A stretch of DNA of 64,000 bases from Wolbachia endosymbiont (group E) of Neria commutata (lineage in GTDB: Bacteria > Pseudomonadota > Alphaproteobacteria > Rickettsiales > Anaplasmataceae), in NCBI RefSeq assembly GCF_964026735.1, contig NZ_OZ034692.1, positions 1,116,001 to 1,180,000 of the forward strand, written 5' to 3'. Shown piece after piece: positions 29,138 to 38,590 of this stretch. The notes beneath the pieces are model-generated. The model was not told the DNA's origin, did no database searches, and saw only the letters and a list, made by a program, of their open reading frames with translations. The position numbers and the translations under genes are program-made. Each line of letters starts with the position of its first letter. Position 1 is the stretch's first letter.

Positions 29138-30559
29138 ATGCAACTGAATAAATATAAAAATCGAAGCGTTGCAGTTTTTGGCCTTGGTAAGACAGGTTTG
29201 TCCGCTATTAATACCTTAATAAACAGCAGAGCAAAAGTGTATGCGTGGGATGACAATGAAGAGCAAATAGTAAACACAAAAGGGATATATAAAGAGTGCA
29301 ATTTTATTTATCCGAAAGAGTATAACTGGCAAGAGATAAATGCATTGATTTTAAGCCCTGGAATACCACTTACATACCCAAAGCCGCATTGGATAGTGAA
29401 ACTTGCAAGAAGCTTTGGTTGCACAATAAAATCAGACATTGAGCTATTTTTGGAGGCTAAAGCAACAAACCAGAAAGTTGTAGGTGTTACCGGCACAAAT
29501 GGTAAATCAACCACTACGTCTCTAATAGGGCATATATTAAAATCTGCAGGGAAAAAGGTAGACGTTGGAGGAAATTTAGGCATTCCAGTTTTAAATCTAA
29601 ATGCAGATGCTGAGATTTATGTAATTGAGCTTTCCTCTTTTCAATTGGAGCTAATGAATGGAGTGAATGTAGACATTTCTGTATTACTCAATATCACACC
29701 AGATCACATAGATAGGCATGGAAGTATGGAGAATTATATAGCAGCTAAATTAAAACTGATAAACGGTAGCAAAGCAGCAGTGATAGGATGTGATAATGAA
29801 ATCACTGCTGGCATATTTGAGGAACACCTCTCGGTGTCATCCCAGCGCGTGACGCTGGAATCCAGAAAAAAAGAAGAATGGATCCCAGTGTCAGCTACTT
29901 GGATGACAGGGGGGTATGGAAGAGTCCTAAAGAATGGAGTGTCATTAATAAATAATGATTTATTTGATCATGGAGAGTGTATACATATAGATAATGCAAA
30001 AATAAATCTAATTTCCAATGCAGAAAACGTAGCTGCTGCATATGCAGTATGTAAGTTACTTAAAATAGATAGAAGTGTGATTATTAATGGAATTAAATCT
30101 TTTTCAGGACTGAAACATAGAAATGAGATGCTTGGTAAAATAAAAAATGTATTGTTTGTGAATGACAGTAAAGCAACTAATGCTGAGTCGAGTGAAAAAG
30201 CAATCTTATCTTACGATAACATATATTGGATTGTTGGTGGAAGAAGTAAAGACGGTGGTATAGAATCACTGAGAAAGTATTTTCCAAGAATTAAGAAAGC
30301 ATTTTTAATCGGAGAGTCAACTGAAGCTTTTGCAGCTACTCTGAAAAATAAAGTGAGTTTTGTAGAGTGTGGAAGTCTGAAAAGTGCATTTGAACTAGCT
30401 TACAAGGAGGCTTTTAATAGCAAAGAAGAAATAACAATATTACTTTCTCCTGCATGTGCCTCTTTTGATCAATGGAAAAGTTTTGAAGAGCGTGGTGAAG
30501 CTTTTTGCAAGATGTTTGAAAATTTAAAGGATTCATTTACAATTACAGATGCTATTTAG
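29138..30559 (+). CDS. murD: UDP-N-acetylmuramoyl-alanine D-glutamate ligase
   Basis: Adds D-Glu to UDP-MurNAc-L-Ala in the cytoplasm for lipid II synthesis. The 473-residue protein has the N-terminal UDP-binding domain (VAVFGLGKTGLSAINTL), the ATP P-loop VVGVTGTNGKSTTTSLIGHI near residue 115, NITPDHIDRHGSMENY, the SGLKHRNE loop, and the C-terminal LLSPACASFDQWKSFEERGE. About 28 residues near positions 232-260 derive from a palindromic repeat inserted in frame. MurD is normally about 440-450 residues, so the excess fits. It is followed by a COQ9-like gene. Confidence 0.96.
   Translation: MQLNKYKNRSVAVFGLGKTGLSAINTLINSRAKVYAWDDNEEQIVNTKGIYKECNFIYPKEYNWQEINALILSPGIPLTYPKPHWIVKLARSFGCTIKSDIELFLEAKATNQKVVGVTGTNGKSTTTSLIGHILKSAGKKVDVGGNLGIPVLNLNADAEIYVIELSSFQLELMNGVNVDISVLLNITPDHIDRHGSMENYIAAKLKLINGSKAAVIGCDNEITAGIFEEHLSVSSQRVTLESRKKEEWIPVSATWMTGGYGRVLKNGVSLINNDLFDHGECIHIDNAKINLISNAENVAAAYAVCKLLKIDRSVIINGIKSFSGLKHRNEMLGKIKNVLFVNDSKATNAESSEKAILSYDNIYWIVGGRSKDGGIESLRKYFPRIKKAFLIGESTEAFAATLKNKVSFVECGSLKSAFELAYKEAFNSKEEITILLSPACASFDQWKSFEERGEAFCKMFENLKDSFTITDAI
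29831..29916. repeat. Palindromic element inside murD
   Basis: GGTGTCATCCCAGCGCGTGA, the GCTGGAATCCAG that follows and GGATCCCAGTGTCAGCTACT form a palindrome-rich module matching those in ppdK, ubiX and at 39.9-40.1 kb. It adds the peptide LSVSSQRVTLESRKKEEWIP and a few more residues without breaking the frame. Confidence 0.85.
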
Positions 30560-30571
30560 TCAAATGTTGCT

Positions 30572-31171
30572 ATGGAACAAGATGAAATAAAGTTAATAGT
30601 AGATAATCTAATCAGGGTTATTCCATTTGAAGGAATAAGTGATGAGACACTATTAAAAGTGTGCACAGATCTTAATTTAGCTAATAGCTTTTGTAAATTT
30701 CAAAATGGGATATATAGCGCTTTGGAGTACATAGCAGAGGATTTGAATAACTCAATGGAAATCGAGTTACAAAACTCCAACTTAGAAGACATGAAAGTAC
30801 GTGATCGGATAAAATTGGCAATTCACATGCGTCTTTCAAACTACGCGAAACTGCCAAATTACAGAGAATTTTTAAAAAATATTTTGTCATTCTCTGTGCT
30901 GCCGAAAAATACATACTTTTCCAGTAAACTCTTATATAAGACTGTTAACGCAGTTTGGTACGGCATTCATGATCAATCAGCAGACTTTAATTATTACACA
31001 AAACGAGGAATATTAGCTGGAGTATACTTAAGCACAATATTGTTCTTTATTAACGATTACTCAGAGGATTTCACAGGCACTATATCATTTCTTGATAGAC
31101 GTATCAATAATGTTATGACATTTGAAAAGTTCAAAATTCGCTTAAAAGGAATTATAGGAAATTTTTTATAG
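30572..31171 (+). CDS. COQ9-like ubiquinone biosynthesis protein
   Basis: The 199-residue all-helical product resembles the COQ9/RpsU-divergent family, which binds lipids and supports ubiquinone hydroxylation. Visible family features are MEIELQNSNLEDMKVRDRIK, IRLSNYAKLPNYREFLK-like wording near residue 90, and the C-terminal AGVYLSTILFFINDYSEDFT near residue 160. It follows murD with a 12-bp gap and so is probably co-transcribed. Other quinone genes in the window are ubiE and ubiX. Confidence 0.75.
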   Translation: MEQDEIKLIVDNLIRVIPFEGISDETLLKVCTDLNLANSFCKFQNGIYSALEYIAEDLNNSMEIELQNSNLEDMKVRDRIKLAIHMRLSNYAKLPNYREFLKNILSFSVLPKNTYFSSKLLYKTVNAVWYGIHDQSADFNYYTKRGILAGVYLSTILFFINDYSEDFTGTISFLDRRINNVMTFEKFKIRLKGIIGNFL

Positions 31172-31189
31172 GCTTTTCATCAATTTCCG

Positions 31190-31685
31190 TTCAGCCAATA
31201 GTGTCAACCTCTATCAAGCAAAAAGTAAAGTGGAGGAAAAATGCAACCTACGTTTAATTAAAATAAAGAACAAAATTGGAGATGAAATATGGTTTTAACT
31301 AACCTATTTGAGATGCCAGCTATGCAAGTAACAGAAATATACAGGGGTAGATGGGACATAGAGGTATTCTTTAAATTTATAAAGCAAAATCTTGGATATA
31401 AGCACTTTTTAAGCCATATCATAAATGGCATGAAAGTATACATTTACATGATCATTATTATGGCTTTGCTATTTCTTGTTTATAAAACCAGAAACGATCT
31501 ACAAGGGTTCAAAATAGCATTATTACAATTTACACTAGATCTTGATGGGTCTTTTCTGTGTTCAATCGTTCTACTTTCAGGAGGATGATGTCAGTCATCT
31601 CATATGATTATGTTTCTGAAACTCCTCCTTATGATGGTAACTTCTCATATATTATGCATTATATTCTGGGACTGTAGATCTTATT
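31190..31685 (+). mobile_element. IS4-family remnant
   Basis: The frame 31289-31588 encodes the C-terminal part of a DDE transposase: EIYRGRWDIEVFFKFIKQNL is the Y-x2-R-x3-E-x6-K signature, followed by VYIYMIIIMALLFLVYKTRN. No N-terminal half is present. The right side carries an end resembling the solo remnant near 5305. It may be the missing 3' half of the kind of transposase seen at 57780-58319. Confidence 0.75.
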
Positions 31686-31726
31686 TGAAAAAACTCTTTT
31701 AAGCACCTACAATATAACTTATACTT

Positions 31727-32230
31727 ATGGGTAGAGATTTTTGGTACTTTATGCTCAAAAAATTAGCTAGCTATTGGTTTTTTGTAGATCTGATTAGAGG
31801 CTTTTCTATTACGCTCAAATATATGTTTAAGCGCAAAGTCACTTTAAGGTATACTATGGAAAAAGGTCCTTTGAGCCCAAGATTTCGTGGTGAACATGCG
31901 CTGCGCAGATATCCAAACGGTGAAGAGCGATGCATAGCATGTAAGCTATGTGAAGTTATTTGTCCTGCTCAAGCAATTGTCATAGAAGCAGAAGAAAGAG
32001 CAGATGCTAGTCGTCGCACCACACGTTACGATATTGACATGACTAAGTGTATATACTGTGGACTTTGCCAGGAGGCGTGTCCAGTTGATGCAATTGTAGA
32101 GGGTCCTAATTTTGAGTTTGCTACTGAAACAAGAGAAGAATTAATGTATAATAAAGAAAAGCTTTTGCATAATGGTGATATTTGGGAAGATGCAATTGCA
32201 CTCAGATTAAAATTGAATGCTGAAGAGTAG
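31727..32230 (+). CDS. nuoI: NADH-quinone oxidoreductase subunit I
   Basis: Peripheral-arm subunit of respiratory complex I carrying two 4Fe-4S clusters. In its 167 residues the two cluster motifs are [12 protein letters not shown] (near residue 65) and [12 protein letters not shown] (near residue 104), separated by TRYDIDMTK. The N-terminus has the [18 protein letters not shown] segment typical of alphaproteobacterial and mitochondrial homologues. It stands apart from other nuo genes, as often in Rickettsiales, and is directly upstream of thrS. Confidence 0.97.
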   Translation: MGRDFWYFMLKKLASYWFFVDLIRGFSITLKYMFKRKVTLRYTMEKGPLSPRFRGEHALRRYPNGEERCIACKLCEVICPAQAIVIEAEERADASRRTTRYDIDMTKCIYCGLCQEACPVDAIVEGPNFEFATETREELMYNKEKLLHNGDIWEDAIALRLKLNAEE

Positions 32231-32275
32231 GCCTTATTTATTGGATGTCAATAACCCATAGCGAGTATATAATTA

Positions 32276-34177
32276 ATGATTAAAATTACTTTTCCAGCCG
32301 AAAAAAGAATAGAAGAATATGACGATAAAGTCGCTGGCTTTGATATATTGCACAATGATATTCTAAAGGAAGCAATTGCCTTAAAAGTAAACGGTGAGTT
32401 ATACGATCTCTCTCGCGCAATTGAATTCGATGCTGAAGTAGAAGTTATAAAAATAAACGATGAAATAGGGCTAGACATAATAAGGCATGATGCTGCCCAT
32501 ATTATGGCGCAAGCAGTCAAAGAACTTTTTTCTGGCGTTCAAGTTACCATTGGACCAACAATTCAGGATGGATTTTACTATGATTTTGCTACAGATCGTG
32601 CCTTTACTCCGGATGATCTAACGGCAATAGAAAAAAAAATGAAAGAGATCATAAAAAGCAATCACAAGTTCATTCGAGAAGTTTGGACTCGCAAGCAGGC
32701 AATTGATTTTTTCAGCAGTATAAGTGAAAAATATAAAGTTGAAATTATTTCCTCTATACCAGAAGATCAAGACTTAACTGTCTATAAACAAGGTGATTTT
32801 ATTGACTTGTGTCGTGGTCCGCATTCGCCATCAACCGGTAGAGTTAAAGCATTTAAGTTGATGAAAATAGCAGGAGCATACTGGCGTGGTGATTCGAAAG
32901 GACCCATGTTGCAGCGCATATATGGAACGGCATGGAGAAATAAGGATGAGTTGAACGCTTATGTCACACGCTTAGAGGAAGCAGAAAAACGTGATCACCG
33001 CAAGATTGCTAAGGAAATGGACTTATTTCATATTCAAGAAGAAGCTGTTGGGCAAATTTTTTGGCATGAACAAGGATATACTCTATATAATGTTCTTGAG
33101 TCTTATATAAGAAAAAAATTAATAAATAATGGCTATTTTGAAGTAAAAACTCCTATTTTGGTGAGTAAAGAGCTGTGGGAGAAGTCAGGGCACTGGGACA
33201 AGTTTCGTGAAAATATGTTTGTTGTTGATGAGTCTGAGAATAAAAAGTTAGCAATAAAGCCTATGAATTGCCCTTGTCATGTGCAGATTTTTAATTCACA
33301 CACCAGAAGCTATCGTGATCTGCCAATACGTATGGCGGAGTTTGGCACATGCCATAGAAACGAAAGTTCAGGTTCATTGCATGGACTCATGCGTGTTCGT
33401 GGTTTTACACAGGATGATGCACATATTTTTTGTACTGAAGAACAAGTAACTTCTGAAACTCTAAAATTTTGTGACCTTTTGAAAGAAGTATATTCGAAAA
33501 TTGGATTTAATGAAGTCTCTGTAAAATTTTCAGATCGTCCAGATGTGAGAGCTGGGACAGATGAAGTGTGGAATAGAGCTGAAAAGGCGCTATTTGAGGC
33601 AGTTAAAGAGGCAGGGCTCAGTTATGAACTAAGTCCCGGTGAAGGTGCGTTTTATGGTCCCAAATTAGAATTTGTTCTAAAGGATGCAATAGGTAGAAGT
33701 TGGCAGTGTGGTACGTTACAGGTTGATTTTATTTTACCAAAGCGGCTCGGAGCTTTTTATATAGGAGCAGATGGGCAAAAGCACCACCCTGTTATGTTGC
33801 ATAGAGCAATTCTTGGTGCTTTTGAGCGTTTTATCGGAATTTTGATAGAGCATTATGCAGGAAAATTTCCACTTTGGCTTGCTCCTACACAACTTGCTGT
33901 TTTGACCATTACCAATGAAGCTGATGAATATGCTATGGAAGTTAGTAATACCCTGAAAGAATATGGTGTTAGAGTTAAGACTGATTTAACAAATGAAAAA
34001 ATTAATTATAAGATACGCTTGCATAGTTCAAATAAGGTGCCTATATTATGGGTGATAGGTAAAAATGAGATCACAAATAGAACTGTGTCAATAAGAAATT
34101 TAGGGTCAGAAAAACAAGAGTCTTTTCCTCTTGAACAAGCTACCCAACTACTATTAAAAAATATTAATTTAAGTTAA
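32276..34177 (+). CDS. thrS: Threonyl-tRNA synthetase
   Basis: Class II synthetase charging tRNA-Thr. The 633 residues comprise a TGS domain (1-60), an editing domain with [15 protein letters not shown] (70-90) and [20 protein letters not shown], the catalytic core ([10 protein letters not shown] near residue 333, [20 protein letters not shown] near residue 360, and [20 protein letters not shown], motif 3), and the anticodon-binding domain ([10 protein letters not shown] ... NEKINYKIR). The order is complete with no truncation. It lies 12 bp before infC. Confidence 0.98.
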   Translation: MIKITFPAEKRIEEYDDKVAGFDILHNDILKEAIALKVNGELYDLSRAIEFDAEVEVIKINDEIGLDIIRHDAAHIMAQAVKELFSGVQVTIGPTIQDGFYYDFATDRAFTPDDLTAIEKKMKEIIKSNHKFIREVWTRKQAIDFFSSISEKYKVEIISSIPEDQDLTVYKQGDFIDLCRGPHSPSTGRVKAFKLMKIAGAYWRGDSKGPMLQRIYGTAWRNKDELNAYVTRLEEAEKRDHRKIAKEMDLFHIQEEAVGQIFWHEQGYTLYNVLESYIRKKLINNGYFEVKTPILVSKELWEKSGHWDKFRENMFVVDESENKKLAIKPMNCPCHVQIFNSHTRSYRDLPIRMAEFGTCHRNESSGSLHGLMRVRGFTQDDAHIFCTEEQVTSETLKFCDLLKEVYSKIGFNEVSVKFSDRPDVRAGTDEVWNRAEKALFEAVKEAGLSYELSPGEGAFYGPKLEFVLKDAIGRSWQCGTLQVDFILPKRLGAFYIGADGQKHHPVMLHRAILGAFERFIGILIEHYAGKFPLWLAPTQLAVLTITNEADEYAMEVSNTLKEYGVRVKTDLTNEKINYKIRLHSSNKVPILWVIGKNEITNRTVSIRNLGSEKQESFPLEQATQLLLKNINLS

Positions 34178-34189
34178 AGGAGTAGGAAT

Positions 34190-34708
34190 TTGTCAGTTAA
34201 AAAAAGTAACAAAAGTAGAATAAATGAATTCATAACAGCTAGGGAAGTACGCTTAGTTGACCATACTGGTGAAATGATTGGAGTTGTGTTGATAGAGCGA
34301 GCTTTGGAATCTGCACAAAGTGTTGGTTTGGACTTGGTCGAAATTGCACCTGATTCAACTCCTCCAGTGTGTAAAATTTTAGATTACAGTAAACAAAAAT
34401 ATGATGCAAAGAAGAAAGCAAGCGAAGCAAAGAAGAAACAAAAAACATTAACTACGAAAGAAATAAAAATAGGTCCTAATATTGGTGATCATGACTATGG
34501 AACAAAATTACGTCACGCGAGGGAGTTTCTTGAACATGGACATAAAGTTAAAGTGACAATGAGATTTAGAGGAAGGGAACTTATCAACACCGATGTTGGG
34601 CTGGAGAAATTAGAACGGCTAATTACGGATACTGAGGATATTGCAAAAGTAGAATTAGCACCTAAAAGAGAAGGGAATCAATATTTCCTGGCGCTGGCAG
34701 CTAAATAG
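34190..34708 (+). CDS. infC: Translation initiation factor IF-3
   Basis: Binds the 30S subunit and checks start-codon pairing. It has 172 residues. The N-terminal domain (INEFITAREVRLVDHTGEMI), linker (KKKASEAKKKQKTL) and C-terminal domain (VKVTMRFRGRELINTDVG) are all present. The start is TTG at 34190 with AAAGGAGTAGG upstream; a non-AUG start is usual for infC and allows autoregulation. The usual followers rpmI and rplT are not here; damaged accessory genes follow instead. Confidence 0.97.
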   Translation: MSVKKSNKSRINEFITAREVRLVDHTGEMIGVVLIERALESAQSVGLDLVEIAPDSTPPVCKILDYSKQKYDAKKKASEAKKKQKTLTTKEIKIGPNIGDHDYGTKLRHAREFLEHGHKVKVTMRFRGRELINTDVGLEKLERLITDTEDIAKVELAPKREGNQYFLALAAK

Positions 34709-34901
34709 ATGTACCATCCAGCCAATGGTGTCAATTTAAGGGACTTCATTAGCAAATTCTCCTAAAAACATGATGGCGTTTAGGTTTGTCGGTTTTATTG
34801 CGGCTATACAATCGTCCTGGCCGGATTTTAACTTTAGCGCGCGTATACTTCCTCTCTACTTACGTTGATGGAGCAACATGTATGTTTTTAAGGAAGGTGT
34901 T
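34709..34901. other. Intergenic region after infC
   Basis: It contains CAGCCAATGGTGTCAA, which nearly repeats CAGCCAATAGTGTCAA at about 31194, probably a shared IS-end fragment, and a locally GC-richer stretch (34800-34850). No gene was recognised. Confidence 0.35.
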
Positions 34902-35455
34902 ATGAATCAAATATATTTAGATCAAAATAAACCTATATCAAATCTTTTTTTAACCCTTAATATCACCACGTTTTGTGAAGCATTGAACTATGTACATAAA
35001 CTTCCTTACGGACGTAATCACAATCGTGCAGATTATTTGTCAGTACTTGGTGAGAAATGTGGTACATGCAGCACAAAACATCGCTTATTTATAAGTTGGG
35101 TTGCGAATGTAGAGCTGGTGTAACATTACATATAGCTGTCTTTATGATGAATAATGCGAATACTCCTGGAGTTTTTTCTGTATTGAGTAAGTTTGATTTA
35201 TCACAAATTCCTGAAATGCATTGCTGCCTTCGCTATAGAAATCAAATTATTGATATAACTTTTTCAAATGATAGTTCACCATTAGAGCTAATAGATGAAG
35301 AGAGAATCGAACCTGAATGTCTTGGTAATTACAAAGTGAAAAAACATAAACAGTTTATTGAGAATTGGTTGACCAATAATCCACATATACCATATAACTC
35401 GGAGCAAGTTTTCAAAATTAGAGAACTATGCATTGAACGATTAGGGAAATTATGA
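34902..35455 (+). pseudogene. Frameshifted hypothetical gene (Cys-containing, transglutaminase-like look)
   Basis: From ATG at 34902 (AAGGAAGGTGTT upstream) the frame reads MNQIYLDQNKPISNLFLTLN through YGRNHNRADYLSVLGEKCGTCSTKH, then degenerates. The continuation is in the +2 frame from about 35060 (KLGCECRAGVTLHIAVFMMN, IPEMHCCLRYRNQIIDITFS) to the stop at 35455. The two parts together look like one protein of about 180 residues. The GEKCGTCSTKH with later H and D residues recalls papain/transglutaminase folds, with low certainty. Its end overlaps the next gene by ATGA, indicating an operon. Confidence 0.6.
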
Positions 35456-35910
35456 AATTAAATTATATGAACACAGAAAAGCCACTATTTATATTCATTA
35501 CAGGTGCATCTGGTGCTGGAAAAACAACTGTTTTAAAAGCTATAGAAGCTAAATTTGGTTCTGATGATATTTCTATTAATTATTTTGATAGCGTAGGAGT
35601 TCCAAGTACTGAAGAAATGATTAAAGATTATGGAAGTGGAGAAAGATGGCAAGAAATTACCACAAATAATTGGGTTGAAAAATTATCCAAAATAACCGAC
35701 AAAAAATTAATCTTCCTTGAAGGACAATTTAACCCTGATTTTGCAATGAAACCTCTTAAAAGATTGAACATGGAAAATAACCGGATTATTTGCCTTCATG
35801 CTGATAAAGATGTGCGCGAACATAGACTAATTAATTTACGTAATCAACCTGAACTTGCAAACGCTGACATGAACAATTGGGCTGAATTTTTAAAGAAAAA
35901 AACAACTGAA
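35452..35910 (+). pseudogene. P-loop kinase-like gene, truncated by an IS
   Basis: It encodes a nucleotide-binding protein: FIFITGASGAGKTTVLKAIE is a Walker A motif near residue 20, and LIFLEGQFNPDF is a Walker B-like strand near residue 90. The order of elements suggests an AAA_18/adenylate-kinase-like phosphotransferase. After 153 residues the frame enters the IS at 35911 and ends at 35937 with DPLRKGRK from IS sequence. The lost 3' part is not found elsewhere in the window. Confidence 0.75.
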
Positions 35911-36890
35911 GACCCCCTGCGAAAAGGTAGAAAGTAGGTAAAAACGACTAAAAAGCATGTAAAATGAAAGTTTTAGGAGAGGGAAGATGGCAATAAGTTA
36001 CGTAAAAATAGCAAGAACACCATATATTTTTAGACAATTGACAGGGCTCACAACATCTGAATTTGAAAAAATTGTGGCAAAAGTGCGTCCAGAGTAGGAA
36101 AAAATGGAGGCGAAAAAGAAATGTCACGGAAGAAAATCGCATGTTGAGGAGCTAGAAGACAGGATTTTATGTGTTCTAATTTATTACAGAACGTACATAA
36201 CGCATCCATTTTTAGGGTTTTTGTTTAATTTGCACAACTCAAATATTTGCCGACTTTTTAAGAAAATGTAGCCATTATTGGCCAAAAAAATTACTATAAA
36301 AAAGGATAGAACGCTGACGCCAGAAAGGATTTTAAAAATTTTAGCAGACGTCACGGAGCAACCGATACAGCGGCCGAAAGACAGCAAAAAACGTAAGAAA
36401 AGTTATTCCGGAAAAAAGAAAGCAACCACAATAAAAACCGAAATTGTGATCGAGGGAAATGGGCAAATTCTGTCGATTTCGAAGTCGTATAGAGGTCGAA
36501 TGCATGATTTTCGCATAAGGAAACAGGAAAAATTGTTGGCCAAAGATAGCATAAAATATGCCGATTCTGGGTATCAAGGTTGGCAAAAACTGCAGAAAAA
36601 CGTTGTGATTCCGTACAAAAAACACCGTAAAAAGCCACTAACGGAGGAGCAAAAGGAGCATAATCGGAAGCTGGCATCGTTCAGGATGCGTGTGGAAAAT
36701 AAGATTCGCGAGATAAAAATCTTCAAAATAATGTCAAATGTTTACCGCAATTTTCAGAAGAAATACAACATGAGATTTAATATTATAGCAGGAATTGTGA
36801 ATTTGAGGCATAGTTTTTAATAATTTTTGGGCTGGGGATTTCTTACCAGATTTTATCAGCAACTTGCTTCACGTTGTTTCGCAGGGGGTC
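35911..36890 (+). mobile_element. IS5-type element, 980 bp, inverted twin of 16456-17435
   Basis: It has the same ends and the same translations as the copy at 16456-17435. The left flank is CTGAA and the right flank TAATG, so the TA duplication is lost on the left although the right flank is identical to that of the twin. The transposase frame 35987-36820 carries TAG at 36095 and at 36269. Confidence 0.9.
35987..36820 (+). pseudogene. IS5-type transposase with two amber codons (twin copy)
   Basis: It is a 278-codon frame interrupted by TAG at 36095-36097 (Trp in the intact copy) and 36269-36271 (Glu in the intact copy). The C-terminal 180 residues are open and carry YADSGYQGWQKLQKNVVIP. It shares both lesions with the 16526-17359 copy. 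Confidence 0.85.
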
Positions 36891-36978
36891 TAATGAATAT
36901 GGAAACAAAAGTATTGTTTTTATGTAAAAAAGCAATATACTGAGGAAATAATTTAGTCTGGTGGGGGGAGTATGTTAC
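36891..36978 (+). promoter_or_regulatory. Leader of the TPR gene, separated by IS insertion
   Basis: This AT-rich 88 bp ends in GGGGGGAGTATGTTAC. The GGGGGGAG would be the ribosome site and ATG the original start of the TPR gene now at 38591. The IS4-type element lies between them, so the leader is detached from its gene. Confidence 0.6.
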
Positions 36979-38587
36979 CACTGCCATTAAGTTAAGAGAA
37001 AAGGATGGACTATATTAATAAATCAAGTAAAATTCCTAAACTTAAAGGAAAAATAATATGAGTAAAAAAAACAATAATCGAATTCATAAAAAATAAATTG
37101 ATAAGTTTAAACTTTATAAATGATCACAAAGTATCACCAAAAGACTTTCTACGAAAAAGAAAATTGCCTTTTATTGATGTATTCATTTTGATTTTCAGAA
37201 AAAGTGTGAAATCATTACAAGTGATGCTCAATGAATTTATTCTGTACACGATGAGAGATTATACAGTTACTGCAAGTGCTTTTACCCAAGTAAGACAGAA
37301 GCTAAAGTATACTGCATTTTCAGAACTTAATGATGATGTAGTTTCCCTATATTACCAGGATCAGGAGTTTAAAACTCACCATGGTTTCAGGGTACTTGCA
37401 TTTGATGCTTCTATATTAATTCTACCAAAAAGTGATGAGGTAATAGAGTAGTTTGGCTTAAGAGCAGTATGGAATGGAGTTCAGAGGTTTGAAGATTATA
37501 CAAGTGCAACCTTTGAAGCTTGTTATGATGTGCTAAATAATATTGCAATAAAATCGGTGTTAAGTAGAGGTGACAGTTATGAAGTTGATTTAGCAACCGA
37601 TATGCTTGAAAGCCTCAGTTCAGATGACTTACTAATCTGTGATAGAGGGTATGTATCTTATCGATTTATTGCCGAGCTTACGGAAAGGAAAATTAATTAT
37701 GTAATTCGTTGTCCAAGTTCATCTTTTAGTGAAGTAAACGATATGTTTAAGCCGGGCAGTCCCTCTAGTACAATAGCAGTAGCTACTGCACCTATTAAAG
37801 TGGCAAGGCAGCTAAGAAAGCTAGGATTACCTGATGAAATGGAATTTAGGCTAGTTAAAATCATACTTTCCTCTGGTGAAATTGAAGTGCTAATTACATC
37901 ATTATTAGATGAGCAGCAATTTAAGGTTGAGGAATTTGAAGAGTTATACTACTTACGTTGGGGAATAGAAACATTTTTTTCTAAACTCAAAGGAAGGTTA
38001 GGCTTAGAGAATTTTACAGGTAAAAGTGTTGAAACTATTAAGCAGGATTTTTGGTCAACCATTTTTATTAGCAACCTAGAAAGTATTATGACAGAAGATG
38101 TAGAAGAGGCATTGAATGCAGACCTAGCTGATAGTAAGCTTGAAAAAAGCATTAATAAATCTGTTTCATTTAATGCAATTAAAAACTTAGCTTTCGATAT
38201 TTTTTCTACAGAATCGGACATGGATTGCGTTATGGAGCAATTATCTAAGTTATTTTTAACAAACACTTTAGTTGTAAGGAAGGGGAGGAAAGTTGATCTT
38301 CATAAGATATCTGATGTTCGTTCACTCAATTACCAAAAAAGGGCTAGAAAACACGTATTTTGAATACTACCCTACTCATTTCTGAAAGACAGTATTCCTG
38401 GAGCAACTTTTGTCAAATCTTCTGTAAAATGACTTTTAAATAAGCTATTTCTTAACTAATTTACATCTAAGAGTTTATCTACTTTAAAGTTTGCTCTATT
38501 TTGTTTTAGCATTTGCCATAACTCCTTAATCACTACAAACTTTTTTGTTCAATTTTTAGCCATTCCTTCCTTAACTTAATGGCAGTG
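36979..38587 (+). mobile_element. IS4-type element, 1,609 bp, copy 2, with 10-bp target duplication
   Basis: Its ends are CACTGCCATTAAGTTAAG and its inverse. It is flanked by the direct repeat AGTATGTTAC at 36969-36978 and 38588-38597, which is the expected size for IS4-family insertions. This is the only one of three copies with a matching duplication, so it marks an original insertion site. Confidence 0.95.
37058..38363 (+). pseudogene. IS4-type transposase, frameshift plus amber codon (copy 2)
   Basis: ATG at 37058, MSKK, then an A8 tract (37064-37071) that puts the downstream frame out by one. A TAG at 37449-37451 follows VIE; the rest, with DRGYVSYRFIAEL and YYLRWGIETFFSKLKGRLG, runs to 38363. 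The lesions are identical to those of copies 1 and 3. Confidence 0.85.
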
Positions 38588-38590
38588 AGT

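Noticed and set aside
34800..34870. Riboswitch or 6S-like RNA in the GC-richer stretch after infC
   Set aside because: No consensus motif or convincing pairing could be found by eye.
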